Below, piece by piece: positions 11,193 through 22,264 of a DNA stretch of 64,000 nt; position 1 is the stretch's first letter; each line of letters begins with the position of its first letter. Origin of the DNA: Pollenia angustigena (Eukaryota; Arthropoda; Insecta; Diptera; Polleniidae); NCBI GenBank assembly GCA_930367215.1, contig OV884056.1, positions 284,562,067-284,626,066 on the forward strand, written 5' to 3'. The notes below the pieces were generated by a model, which saw only the letters and a list, made by a program, of their open reading frames with translations, had not been told where the DNA came from and searched no databases. The position numbers and the translations under genes were made by a program.

Positions 11193-11578
11193 GGCTTTTT
11201 ACACTTGCTCACATCTTACATCTTTCATCTTATCGCAAAGACATCTTCCCATAAGAATTGTACAGGGCTTAAAATCATCATCTTTCTTCATCTTTAAAAG
11301 ATGTTCCTATCTCATGTAGTTTCATTCAACATCTTTCGATTATTTTAGTGTCATCACAAGAAAAAACAAATAATTTGTTAAAAAGTATATACCATCACTA
11401 GAAAAAAATACAAAAGAGAAGGACAGCAATATCATTTAATTTGTTTTTATTCGCTCTTACACGTGAAAATAAATATTTTTATGATGAAATATGAAAGATG
11501 TTACAAATGTAAAGAAGTTTTTTTCATTTTTAACATCTTCCACGCATTCCTCTAAGATGTGCTCAAGTGTAAAAAGGC
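11193..11578. mobile_element. TIR element with GGCTTTTTACACTTG ends, TA TSD
   Basis: GGCTTTTTACACTTGCTCAC on the left pairs with GTGCTCAAGTGTAAAAAGGC on the right. TA lies at both outer edges. The interior contains several ACATCTT/AAGATGT motifs in both orientations. A Tc1/mariner-type origin is possible from the TA alone, but no transposase is present. Confidence 0.65.
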
Positions 11579-11735
11579 TATTAAACCAAGGAATTAATTT
11601 TAAGTTCACTTGATTTTGATTTCAAGAACTTTGCCATTTAAAAATTTAGTTATTGTGCAAAAATTATTAATTTCCTGTTTCACAATTTCGAATTTTTAAG
11701 TTTGAATTTTGATATGGAAAATATTAATAGTTTTA

Positions 11736-11939
11736 GGCCCGTTTTCACAACTTACCGAAAGCTTAAAGTAGACTTTAAATGGCCTTATAAAAAGTGTTTT
11801 ATTATAAAAACTTTACTTTAACCTTAAGTGGAAGGTTAATTCTACCTGGTAGGTTAAAGTAAAGTTGTAATAATGTAACACTTTTTATATGGCCGATAAA
11901 ATCTTACCTTTAGCTATCGGTAAGTTGTGAAAACGGGCC
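11736..11939. mobile_element. Tourist-like MITE, GGCCCGTTTTCACAACTTA family, copy 1
   Basis: Perfect long terminal repeats (GGCCCGTTTTCACAACTTAC) and a TTA duplication (11733-11735, 11940-11942) mark a PIF/Harbinger-type element of 204 bp. Two further copies are at 12368-12590 and about 18892-19037. Confidence 0.85.
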
Positions 11940-12367
11940 TTAGGGTGTTGTTAGAGAAATTACAAATTAATCTTCTTAACCATTCTTAAGCTTTATCATT
12001 TTAAAATTGTATTTAATTTTATCTTTCTTTGTCTCACTGATAATTGTTTAATTTTTAATTTATAAAAAAGGTTTAATATTTAAATACATACACAGTTCTA
12101 TAGTAACATATTCATATTCATAAAAATTTAACATTTTCTGTTTAAGTATCATTTATTGTTTGCTGTCGAATAAATAAATATTTTTGTTTCATGTTTTTAG
12201 AATTTTTTGCGAACAATTTTGCAAAAAATGAAATTTTTGTTAAAGGCAAATTGTTTTATATATTTTCTCTTTTTTTATTAAATTGTTTTTGTTATTGTTG
12301 TTATTGAATGATATTGAAAAGACCAGGTTGCTTCCGCATAGCTGATCTATTTTTAACAATAGCTCTA

Positions 12368-12590
12368 GGCCCGTTTTCACGACTTAACGATTGTTAAAAG
12401 TAGGATTTTATCGGCCGTATAAAAAGTGTTCTATTATTATAACCTAACTTTTAACTAAAGTGGGCGATAAGTTAAAGGAAGGTTCTTCATATCTGATAGG
12501 TTAAAGTAAAGTTTAAATGATGGAACACTTTTAATACGGCCGATAAAATTCTTCCTTTAGCTATCGGTAAGTTGTATGTAAATACAGGCC
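12368..12590. mobile_element. GGCCCGTTTTCAC family MITE, copy 2
   Basis: Same internal landmarks as copy 1 (AACACTTTT followed by the GGCCGATAAAAT box near the right end; GGTTAAAGTAAAGTT in the middle). Ends are mutated (CACGACTTAACG left, AAATACAGGCC right), and the flanks CTA and TCA no longer match, so it is the older insertion. Confidence 0.8.
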
Positions 12591-13700
12591 TCATTTTCAA
12601 AATTCCATATATAAAAAAAATTAACTGCCAGAATAACTGTCTTGAATGAATATACTGTATAAATGTGTCTAAGAAAATGCATAATTGAATATTATTTATA
12701 AAAAATATTTTATGGTTTATAAATTTGTTTAATAAACCTTTTTCTAAGTCCAAAATATTTTTTTATAACTAAAGGGGGCTACAAAATAAATGTGTAGTCT
12801 GTGTAGGTTGGCAGCCGATACCGATTAAAATTTAATACAAATTCCTTACTTAATTTTTCGTCAAATACCGGTGCACGTATACCGTTTCTCTTAATACCAG
12901 CATTATAACCAGTGTTTAAAAAACTGCAGTCAAAGTAGAAAAGCTGCAATTTCATCCGGTTCTTCATTTGTCATTGACTAATAAAAACTGTTGCTTTTAT
13001 AATCTGATTTATTAAATGTAAACAGTCGCTGTCCAACCAACTCAAAAATTGTACAGTATCTGTTGAATAGCAACAGCACATAGGGAAAACCGCCATAAGC
13101 CAAACATATGTACCTGTCGGAAACACATTCCATGAGAAAAGTCAAAAACCAACGATAAATCAACCTTTCAACCGCTTTCAATTTCAGGCCCTCACTGTCG
13201 TGGGATCACCGACAGTCTCTCGACGATATTCTCCATTTAGACCATTTTACAAAACGTGCCACATAGGTGGGAAATCAGTCAGAATTTCACTCCCAAAGGA
13301 GAATCTCTAATTTTGCGAAAAACGCATTTCAATGTGAATGAGTAAAAAACCGACGCACCTCGATACCTTAACCTTTCATCGGCTTTTAATTTCAGGTCTT
13401 CACCGTCCACTTAGAGTTCTTCGACAATCGATACCAACGCAATACCCATTTTAACCATCTCATAAAACGTGTCTCTCACAGAAATTATCTCAAGTACGAA
13501 AAAACTCCCTTCTAATAGAGTATTTCGTCGTGGGCCTCTGCCAACAGTTAGTCCGATGCCGTGTCACCGAGTGCTACTGCCTCCCTTGGAACCAGATATA
13601 TAGGATCTCTGGCGAGCATTCGGTCTCAAGAAATCACAAACTACCAGAGCCCTATCACGTCGGATCCCACGTGTAGTCATACATGATTATTAGTGTCCGA
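12591..13700. other. Unrecognised debris with a degenerate duplicated unit
   Basis: From about 13150 to 13480 a unit of roughly 190 bp occurs twice in degenerate form. Both copies contain, on the minus strand, GAAATT-AAAGC-G-TGAAAGGTT preceded by a TCGTCGA/TCGAAGA motif. 13500-13690 is more GC-rich than its surroundings. Broken open frames on the minus strand (12779-12967, 12978-13181) suggest a long-dead coding element, but no known retroelement domain could be assigned. Confidence 0.35.
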
Positions 13701-13957
13701 CAGAACGCACTTTTTGAGACCGAACCCGAACCCGAACTTCGGTAAATATTGACAAGTTCGGCCGAACCCGAACCCGAACTTTTTGTTAATAACACACTTT
13801 TGAAAATATGCAACATGAAAAGATAAATTGCACTTTAAAGTAGTCAAAACTATTTTATAGTTAAAAAGTAATTAGTAGGTAATTGCTTTTTTTCAAAGAC
13901 AAAAAATAAAAAAAAGTTCAAGTTTACTGTATTAAACTTGAATACATATTAGTACTC

Positions 13958-14110
13958 AAACCTCTACATTGTATTTTTTAAATTTGTTGGGCTGTATTTT
14001 CTCTAAGTGGCGTTTAATATTGGCGGCAGAGAACGGCTTTGTGCAATTGCAAAAAAAAATCGCATTAAATGAACAGCAACAAATACACTCGCTTGCGGTC
14101 ATAGAATCAA
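13958..14110 (-). pseudogene. Possible BED-type zinc-finger remnant of a hAT transposase
   Basis: The minus strand reads C-N-C-TKPFSAANIKRHLEKIQP, resembling the second half of a BED finger (Cys pair, then N-x-x-RHL and His/Gln-Pro). Upstream codons are eroded and no catalytic DDE part follows. The nearby CCGAACCCGAACC run (13715-13785) is also common near hAT ends. Short and degenerate, so only a suggestion. Confidence 0.35.
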
Positions 14111-14368
14111 ACTTGCGCAACCGCAAACATTCGCTGCTGGTTTGCAGTCATTCAAATAATGCACATCGTGCTTTGTTATTTATACAATCGGTAGCTTCGT
14201 TTTTTAATAAAGATGTTTGTGTGTTCGGTGCGACAATGATTGTTTTGGTAAAGAAAAAAAAAAAATAAAAACAAAAAAGCCAGAAATCAAGCAATCATTA
14301 CTCATGTAATGATCATTCAGCATTAACTATGTAGAACAAGAAAAAAAAATTTAAATGAAACTAAACGC

Positions 14369-15662
14369 ACATATGAGTCGCTCAGTGGATAAAGGGAATG
14401 AGTCCAAAAAATTGAAATGGAGAAAAACGACAGAACAGTTGACGTTGACCTTAAAACTAGTTGTTGCAACAAAACTCAAAACTAAAATTGCAAAATTAAT
14501 TATTAGGGCTTCTTTTACAATTTGTAAATATATAATGTTTGTATGTAAGTGTATGTGTTCAAAAAACCTGTTAATATGATACAAATACATTTTTATTGAT
14601 AAGAGTTTCAGTGGAAAAAGGGAATAAGTCCACCAAATTTTTTGTGGTAAAAATCGAAAGCGTAAAAATTCAAATTTATTATGTTTTGACTTTGTGCATT
14701 CGTTCGGAAAAAAAAAATATCCATCTAAATATTGGCTTACCTCGTGTAGTGTTTAAATTGAATTAGTAGATTTTGGAAGGAGTACATTTATTATAATTTG
14801 GCAAAAAAAGGCTGCAGCTAATTTTTTAGTTCAGTGCATTCGCTCAGTTTTATTTTAAATGAAGTTAAAAAATAACATAAAACATTTCTTCTTTTTAAAA
14901 CAAAAATTAACTAAAAAAATTTCTTCTTTTTAAATTTAACAAATAATAAGCTTCCTGACTTTATACTGTTTTCAAGTTTTTATAGAAAGTATGGTACACG
15001 GGAGGGATATATTTTAATAAATCAATTATATCCTTTTCCTTTTCTTTTGTTATAGCTCTAGTTTCAGGATACAATAGACTTTGACTTACGCTATTCAATA
15101 ACATTACTTTAACTTTCTTGCTTATGTTTATATTTTCAAATCCAAATTTTTTATCGATATTATTTTTATATTGTATTACCCACCTCATTTGGAGCCGGTT
15201 TACCGGTGTTACCGCGGTGTTGGTTTTGCGATTGCAAACGTTGTTTTCCAAAGATTTTGTAGAGAAAAAATTAAAACTGGTAATTTTAACCACTCGAAAC
15301 TGTTCTTTTATTTTGCATGTTGAACACAAAACAATCCGATCGTGCGTATCAGCAAACATTTTTATGTATTTGACCAAACAAGAGGCTCGCAAGCATTGTT
15401 TTGAAACTCATGGAAAGCAAAGTTAACAGGTGATTAATGCAATATAAATGCAAGCGTGGACTTATTCCCTTTTTCCACTGAAAATAAAAATTTTGTGTTT
15501 CGTACAAAAAAACGTTTTGTCTTTAAAAGGGGGTTACCGTTGAAATTTGACAACAAAATTTTTACCATACATTGTTAGTCATAAAAGGAAGTGTATCCAC
15601 GCTAAATCTCAAAAACGCCAAAAATGGACTCATTCCCTTTATACACTGAACGACTCATATGT
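14369..15662 (-). mobile_element. DNA transposon with CAGTGG-AAAGGGAAT-AGTCCA outer and inner inverted ends
   Basis: The outer repeats run ACATATGAGTCG then CAGTGGATAAAGGGAATGAG, inverted at 15648-15662. A second inverted pair, CAGTGGAAAAAGGGAATAAG, sits at 14609 and 15480. Outer and inner pairs are versions of one motif, so this could be one element with subterminal copies or one element nested in its relative. It carries a small minus-strand gene (next entry). The same plan, repeated end motif plus small gene, is seen at 44113-45781. No TSD could be fixed. Confidence 0.65.
14961..15392 (-). CDS. Small transposon-borne gene, C-terminal module shared with the 44.5-kb element
   Basis: Function unknown. 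The frame can be read straight through (143 codons), but a donor after LQMR (GAG|GTGGGT) and an acceptor (CATAAG|CAAG) suggest a short intron of about 65 bp. The downstream exon reads VKVMLLNSVSQSLLYPET, then KEKEKDIIDLLKYIPPVYH and TFYKNL. This tail aligns with that of the gene at 44472-44923 (LY...I-K-K...DL-K--P---H-FY, about 12 identities in 31). The upstream exon shows two Cys pairs but no recognised domain. Its place inside inverted repeats indicates a transposon protein or its remnant. Confidence 0.45.
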   Translation of the reverse strand: MRASCLVKYIKMFADTHDRIVLCSTCKIKEQFRVVKITSFNFFSTKSLENNVCNRKTNTAVTPVNRLQMRWVIQYKNNIDKKFGFENINISKKVKVMLLNSVSQSLLYPETRAITKEKEKDIIDLLKYIPPVYHTFYKNLKTV

Positions 15663-15672
15663 ATGTAGGTGC

Positions 15673-17145
15673 TAGAGGTATGCAAGAATAAACAAAAAGC
15701 AATTTCAACACACTCATTTGTTTTTTAACTACAATGTGTCGAGCACCCAATAATAACGAAACAAATGAGGGAATAACCAAAGACAAAACAAGCAAAAACT
15801 CATTCGATTCAGTCAACTCAAATCAAATGAGTTAAATATTCAAATATAATTTGAATATAAAATATCTGTACCAACACATTATGTATGTATGTGTAAGCTT
15901 AACTCTTATAAGTAAACCCAGCGGGAAAACTCAGAAGACCTTCTTACTTCAGGCCTTTTTAAAGGCCTGCTTAAAAAATGTTTTGAGTTAATTACTATTC
16001 TTACGTAACTGCTAAGGAATGCCTTATAGAAGGCCTCGGCTCTTTGGAATAAAAGAAGCGAGAAAAGAAGGAGTAACATTTTTTGTTTGGTTTTTTTGCA
16101 CAAGCAAAAGCAAAAGAGTTCAGATCCCTTTACAAAAACAAAGTAACATACATATGTTGTAAATCATTTTAGTTGAAGTTGAAAAGAGAAAGAGTAAAAT
16201 TTTTTGTTTTGTTTTTTTCGCCAAAGCGAAAGAATTCAGATCCCGTTATAAAAACAAAGTAACAGAGTAGGTGCATATTAAAATACAAAATAAAAACAAT
16301 AATGTAAATCATTTTAGTTGAGTTTTGTTTATTAAGGAAGATAGGTACTTGTGCTTTTAAAAGTTTTATTTTATTATAAACTTTTATTTGCAATCTATTT
16401 TACAATATTTAGCAAATTTAATTATTTCAATAAAAAAATAGGTATCACATCTAATATGTACATGAAACCTTTTCAGTCTTCTAATTTCATTTGTAAGGAA
16501 ATATTCCTTAATGTTTTAGACTGATAGCCCTTCAAGGCATTTTAAGAGCCATTAATTGAAAGGCCTTTTACCATACCTTTCTTAAAAACCCTTCAAGATA
16601 ACTTTTTTGCTAAGGCCTTTTGACAGTCATTCTCTGGAAAGCCTTCTAAAAGCCATTTATTTGAAGGCCTTTAAGAAGCTCTGGGGAAGAAAGGAAAGCG
16701 GAAGGCCTTCTCCGCAATGACAACGCGTGTAAAAAAGATATGAGTATGGAATGGAGCGAGAAGGGCTTGTTTATCCAAAAGAAGGGGTACAGAGGCCTTC
16801 TGGAAGGCCTCCGTACTCCTTCTTTTTCCCGCTGGGAAAGAAGCCACAAGCTTACACACATATTATGTCAATGTATTCAAATAAATGTATGCACATTCAA
16901 TTATTCAAAAATTATTCGAATGTTTTTTGTAAACTTGCTCTCTCTAACGGGTCATTCCAATGTTTTGTTTTTTATGAATGACTCTCAAATTCATTTACAG
17001 TAAACAAGTTTTTTATTCATTTCATTCTTTCTTAGTTTTGTATATGGTTTTCTCTCTTCTTATCTTTTTGAATGTTTTATATTTGAATAAATGTTGTGCA
17101 CTTTGAATAAAGGCAAACGAGTGAGTTATTCAAAGCTGACCTCTA
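15673..17145. mobile_element. hAT-type element (TAGAGGT ends) with GTAGGTGC TSD, split by another element
   Basis: TAGAGGTATGC...GAATAA on the left pairs with TTATTCAAAGCTGACCTCTA on the right. The 8-bp target duplication GTAGGTGC is perfect (15665-15672, 17146-17153). Inner arms such as GTGTAAGCTT (15889) and AAGCTTACAC (16848) also pair. Without the 920-bp inserted element the host element is about 550 bp. No transposase. Confidence 0.85.
15917..16836. mobile_element. Nested element with CCCAGCGGGAAAA ends, rich in AAGGCCTT palindromes
   Basis: CCCAGCGGGAAAA at the left and its inverted copy at the right bound 920 bp, with AA on both flanks. Both end regions carry many GGCCTT/AAGGCC boxes (for example 15951-15968, 16037, 16595-16670, 16705, 16795-16810), likely subterminal transposase-binding repeats. 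The overlapping short frames in the right end are by-products of these repeats. Confidence 0.75.
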
Positions 17146-17146
17146 G

Positions 17147-18540
17147 TAGGTGCAAACAATTTCCATAGAAACAGAAGGCTTTTTTTATCATCTTAAAAAG
17201 TACAGTAGTTCTGTATGTACAATGTATTCTTGTTATTGTTGTTAATTTTAACAAAGCGTCTCATCGAGTGGTTTATTGTTGTTAATGTTAACAAAGCGTC
17301 TCATCGAGTGGACAATGACTACTTGAATGCAAAAGTATAAGAATGTGTGCCTTTTGACTTTACACAATTAAGTTATATTGCGTGCGCAACAAAAAATGCA
17401 AACAAAGCACTTTCAATAAAAACGAATACATGCAAAAATCAAATGTGTACGAAACGATGTAAAAATTACCAACGTTGAACTTTGTTTTGCAAGCAAAGAG
17501 TGAATGTAAATTTGAGCGTATGAATAAATCAAGAAAAATCGTGATTTTGCAGTTCTCTGGTGCAAATGTCGTGATTTGTTAAGTAACGCGTGAGTCACAC
17601 ATTATTCACTCGTGACCGTTGTTAAGTTTATATTTTACACTGAACAACCTAAACAAAAGCGGCAAGCGTTTTTTTAAACATGAAAATTTTATTTAAAAAC
17701 AATTTCAACAAAACAAACCGACATAGCGATCTGTCAAATAAGATTTATCAGCTGGGTGGTTTCTAATTCGTATTCTTATGGTTTGTTTCGTATAAATGTA
17801 TGCAAATGAGAAGTTTTGACATACAAAAAACGCTTCCGCTCTTATTTAGGTAGCTCAGACATGATTCAAAAACTATGTAGAGTGCGTGAATATATAAATT
17901 TAATTCTCACCCACTCACAAAATAACTTAACCTTATTTAAAAAAAAATTATTATTGTGTAATTCGTATCCGAACTCATTCATTGGATGGCAATTCAGCGT
18001 AAGCGTGCGTGATTTAAAAACCAATTTTATTAATTATTATCCTATCTTTCAAGATTTTTTTTGGAACATGCGCTTTGTTCAAATTTAGTGTGCTTCACAT
18101 TGTAGCCATTCAGATACACCTAAGAAAATTAATAAATTTTGTTATGGGGGGAGGGCCCTTTGCCCCTTCCTATACCACCAAGATTTTTTTTTAAACATTC
18201 TAAGAGTTACGCACATCAAATTAAATCACTATTAATAAATACTTTGTATGGGGAAACCCGACTTCCCCCTCCTGTACCACCAAGATTTTGTTGGAACATT
18301 CAGTTTATTCCAAGATTTATACGCATTAAATTTAGTGTCCCTCACTATTGTAGCTGAGGAGATACGAATTGATCCGCGAAAAAAGGCTTTTGGCCCCAGT
18401 TTGCGGCGAGACCGATTGACATTACATTTTTCATATGGAAAAAGTATTGAATTTTATGTTTTGATAAAAGATTCCACATACCCCTTTTAAAATTGCCAAA
18501 ATATAAAACATGCTTGTTTGGGTTTATTTATTATAACTGT
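17147..18540. other. Gene-free stretch with short tandem duplications
   Basis: 17233-17311 holds a 40-bp direct tandem duplication (TTGTTGTTAAT-TTAACAAAGC with GTCTCATCGAGTGG). About 18050-18360 holds a degenerate repeat of roughly 105 bp whose copies share TATGGGG-A, CCTNTACCACCAAGATTTT and GGAACATTC. The open frames here (17816-18490) run through these repeats and have no recognisable motif. Confidence 0.4.
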
Positions 18541-18891
18541 AAAATCCAAGGCGAACTCACTAAAAGGTGGTCGACTTGTCAAAGTTTGTATGCAAACTAG
18601 TTTTTTTTTATGTAAACAAACCTTTTTTACTAGCAATATTTTTGACAATCCGACCACAAAAGCAGTGTTGTTGTAGAGCTGACCTTACCTTCTAGTAAAA
18701 AATTGGTCAGAACGATATATACCGCTATAAAAGTTTATTTACCGGTATACCGAAACTGATTTAAATAATTAAAATAACGTTAGCGATACAGATGCCGAAA
18801 TAAGAAAAATAATTTAAAACCGAAACCGAAATTCGTTTCGGTTGCCAACCTTGTTAATTTTGTATGTTATAATTTTGTTTCTGAATATTAA

Positions 18892-19037
18892 GGATTTTAT
18901 CAGCCGTATAACCAGGTAGGATGAACCTTAATTTACCTTATCGCTCACTTTAAGTTAAAGTTAAGTCTTAAAAATGGAACACTTTTTATATGGCCGGTTA
19001 AAGTCTACATTTAGCTATCGATAAGTTGTGAATACAG
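18892..19037. mobile_element. GGCCCGTTTTCAC family MITE, copy 3, left-truncated
   Basis: Retains the GGAACACTTTTTATATGGCC box and the right end TAGCTATCGATAAGTTGTGAA. Its last bases (GCCT) resume at 19348, after a CAG-duplicating element that inserted into its tip. Confidence 0.7.
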
Positions 19038-19344
19038 GGGGGTTACCGCGTATTTCGATTCGAAAGAAATCATTTACGGATTCGAACAATTTGAACTGTG
19101 TATTACGATTTTCGTAATCGTTCGAAACGATGACAGAGGTTGTATTTTTAAAAAATTGGGAAATTTGATGAACAATTTTTGTTCGTAATAGAGAGTGGGT
19201 TTTAAGAAAGTGATTTTTTGTTTTCAATAAAGTATGAAAAACGTCCGTTTATTCGAAACAAATATTACGAAAATCGTAATACACAGTACAAATGGTTTGA
19301 ATCCGTTAATGATTTCTTTCGAATCGAAATACGCGGTAACCCCC
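19038..19344. mobile_element. Hairpin element with GGGGGTTACCGCGTATTTCG ends, CAG TSD
   Basis: The terminal repeats GGGGGTTACCGCG are perfect and inverted similarity continues for about 100 bp through CGATTCGAAAGAAATCATTTACGG-like sequence. CAG is duplicated at 19035-19037 and 19345-19347. The empty site can be read: the flanks rejoin to the end of the family-1 MITE (gtgaatacag|gcct). A longer relative is at 34953-35920. Confidence 0.85.
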
Positions 19345-19723
19345 CAGGCCTTAATATTTTAAATAGTACGACATTCAATATCGATCGCGATTATAATTTG
19401 AATGGAAATTTCGATCGTTATAAAATTTCGCAATTTGCCCATTGTACTGGGTACATTTCAATTTCCAGTTTCTTATTTTTCCTGTTTTAAAAACATTCTC
19501 TGAGGGTTTCTATACCATTCAATTGTTCTTTTCCTGCTTTCAGTATTTATTTAGTATAATTTTTATAAAATTTAATAGAATTTAATTTAAATATTAGAAA
19601 TTGTTTATAATTTTTCTTATCAATTAATATCTAATGTATGTGTGTATATGTACAATTTAATTGAGTTGAAGAAAATATGTTTGCATGTATATTAACTGTT
19701 GTCGTCGTAGTTTTGTTATATTA

Positions 19724-19856
19724 CAGCCTGTTCATCGATTTCGAACGTTAACGTTCGCATAGAAAATTATATTTAAAACAAAATTCGAAAATTTGTTTTT
19801 GTTTTATATGTAATTTTCTATACGAACGTTGACGTTCGAAATCGTTAAACAGGCTG
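19724..19856. mobile_element. Hairpin MITE, CAGCCTGTTYA family, copy 1
   Basis: CAGCCTGTTCATCGATTTCG and the inverted right end CAGCCTGTTTAACGATTTCG are followed by paired AACGTTCG and TAGAAAATTA. About 133 bp. A diverged copy is at 23092-23219. TSD unclear. Confidence 0.75.
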
Positions 19857-19949
19857 CTAATTAAATATTTTATTTGCTTCTTTATTTTTTATTTATTAAT
19901 TAATGGGTTAGCTAACTATAATACAATTATGTATAACAAAATATATTTG

Positions 19950-20112
19950 GGTTGTTCACGGAAGGCCGGTTATCAGGTTATATAGTTATTTAGTTATTTT
20001 AAGAAGAACTTAATATATATTAATTTAATTAATTTTAAAATATATGTTGCTGTTGTTAATATTTTTAACTATATAACCATATAATCTGATAATCCGTCTT
20101 CCGTGAACAACC
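19950..20112. mobile_element. Hairpin MITE with GGTTGTTCACGGAAG ends
   Basis: GGTTGTTCACGGAAGGCCGG on the left pairs with the inverted right end, and the inner TTATCAGGTTATATAGTTA pairs too. Only copy of its family seen here. TSD not clear. Confidence 0.7.
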
Positions 20113-21055
20113 ATATAAAGTTATAGTTTTATTTCTTATAATGTTCTATAATTTTTAGTAGAAGAAAAAATGTCTTTTTTGTTTGTTTTACAAATACAAT
20201 ATTTCTTATATTTTGAAGATTTTAAAAACTATTCAACCAACATTTACTAAAGGTATGTTCGTTCAAACCTAATAAATATTTGTCGAAAAAAATCCAAAAA
20301 AAAAAAAACGTGACCGATACATTAGTTAAACTTTAGCTTTATTTTTAAATAATTTTTATTGATTTACTAAGCATTATTTTTAAGAAGATAATTGTATAAT
20401 GTAATTTAAAAACTGTTAAATAATGTATAAAATTATTTCCTTGTTACAAAATACTTTTTTTTTTAGTTTTACATTCCAGAAGAACTTGCTAACACATTAA
20501 CGAAAAATAAATGCTTAATATGTATCTCAGAAACCATTCAATTCAGTTTCGTGAAACCGGCTTTGGATTCAGAAAGGAGGTATTTAACTCAATTTATTTA
20601 AAAATGGTCGGATGGTCAAACCAATAATAAGCTGACGAAATAACAAATGAAATTTGAAAATGGTTTATCATTTATTTACGGTCTTTGAACTTTGCCTGCT
20701 TAGCCCATACAGCTTATCTTTTTTTTAATATAAACTGAGTTATTCTTAATGTCAAATTTACATACACAAAAATGTACAGCCAAAATAAATCTCTTGGTGC
20801 ATACTAAATGGTACTTAATTTTGGTTGAATAGTTTTTAAAAAGATACAATTTTTACTTTCATTACTTTATAAAAAAAAAAAAATATTAAATATCAATTAG
20901 GATGGATTGTATGAGTGTTAAATATAAAAAAATGTGAAATGTTTTTGTCAGTGCTTTAGTAATTTTTTAAAATAAAATCATATCAATTGTCATGAAATGA
21001 AAAAAAAAGAAATTTAATACACAAAGTTTTCGAAAAGCAATAATAATCAGATTTA
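20113..21055. other. Gene-free AT-rich stretch
   Basis: Poly-A/T-rich sequence with no recognised gene or paired repeat. Confidence 0.35.
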
Positions 21056-21061
21056 AGCCAG

Positions 21062-21150
21062 GGGCCAAATTACGGCATTCGATATCGATCGATAATACAA
21101 TACAATTCAAATGGAAATTTCTATTGATATCAAATGCCGTAATTTGCCCC
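21062..21150. mobile_element. 89-bp hairpin with CAG TSD
   Basis: GGGCCAAATTACGGCATTCG on the left pairs with TGCCGTAATTTGCCCC on the right, and GATATCGATCGATA lies in the stem. CAG precedes and follows the element (21059-21061, 21151-21153). A related sequence with TTCAATATCGATCGCGA and GCAATTTGCCC sits at about 19365-19445 without clear ends. Confidence 0.7.
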
Positions 21151-21738
21151 CAGTTCTAACTCATAAAAGTCCCACAACTTGTTGTGGGAATAGAGGTGTT
21201 TTATACACTTTTTTCTTTAATTTTTTTCCTGCTCTGTACTGAAATTCTGTAACTTTTTAACGGCAAAAAAATTGTCGTTAAGTAGTCAAAATTCGTTAGC
21301 TAACGAAAATTGTCGTTAAGAGCTATTCTGTAATGAAATTTTAACAATTTTTATCGGCAAAAAATGTCGGTAGCGAACGACACAAAAAAAGTTCTTGTTA
21401 AATAATAACGACAATAAATGTACTGTTAACAGATTAAAAATATAGAGAAAGTAAACAATTTTTAACACAAACAAAGTAAGAAAGTATAGTCGATCAAGTC
21501 CGACTCTTCATTGCAGTATTTGGGCGATCATGTTTCCGCCAAAAAGAGTATGTTGTGAGGTTAATATTCACATAAGATATTTTTGTGCCAAATATTATCT
21601 GAGTATCTACTACCATTATTAGTGTATTCTTATGGGAGCTGTGGTCAAATATGGAACGATCCTATTTAAATTTGTTCTGCTGATTTATGCAGGTTGCGAC
21701 AAAATATTTTTGGATCTTATTCAACTCAAATGTAATAC

Positions 21739-22264
21739 CATGTGAGATAAGGCCATGATGGCTTTATCTCTCATTCAATAGGGAGATAAAGCCTTTTGTT
21801 TTTTTTTTTTTATTTGAATGGGAGATAAAGCCATCATGGCTTAGCTCACATTAGCAATATTATTAAATGGCTATATCTCTCATTTCAGTTCCGGAGACAC
21901 TAAAGTTAAGTATTGAAAGTTTTTCTGCGTGGCGGCCTGCGGTCGTGCTTAGGATTCTTTCCTCCAGTAGGACACGGCAGGTGGCTTCGCTGAATAAAGT
22001 TTTCCTGCGTGCGTCGCAAGAATAAAAAAATGTTTTTCAATGATAACTAAGGATTTTCCCTTTTACAGAATGTTAACACCATGCATAACAATATTCTGAA
22101 AAAATATGGCTATATCTCTCATTTGCAAAAAAAAAAATATGGCTATATCTCTCATTTCGAAAAATTTTAAATATGACCTTACCTCTCAATGATTGGGCAA
22201 TAAGGCCATTATGGCTTTATCTCCCATTAAATTGAGCAATAAAGCCATCATGGCCTTATCTCGC
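21739..22264. mobile_element. Element made of repeated ATAAAGCCATCATGGC palindromic boxes
   Basis: GAGATAAGGCCATGATGGCT at the left is inverted at the right (GCCATCATGGCCTTATCTC). At least four further copies in both orientations occur (about 21780, 21815, 22200, 22240), and GGCTATATCTCTCATTTC recurs three times between. A non-autonomous element with multiple subterminal repeats; no TSD found. Confidence 0.65.

Noticed and set aside
13969..14268. 99-aa plus-strand frame
   Set aside because: Its reverse strand reads a BED-finger-like pattern (AANIKRHLEKIQP), and the plus-strand frame has no recognised feature.
16646..17003. Several overlapping frames on both strands
   Set aside because: Produced by the AAGGCCTT-rich palindromic end of the nested element at 15917-16836.
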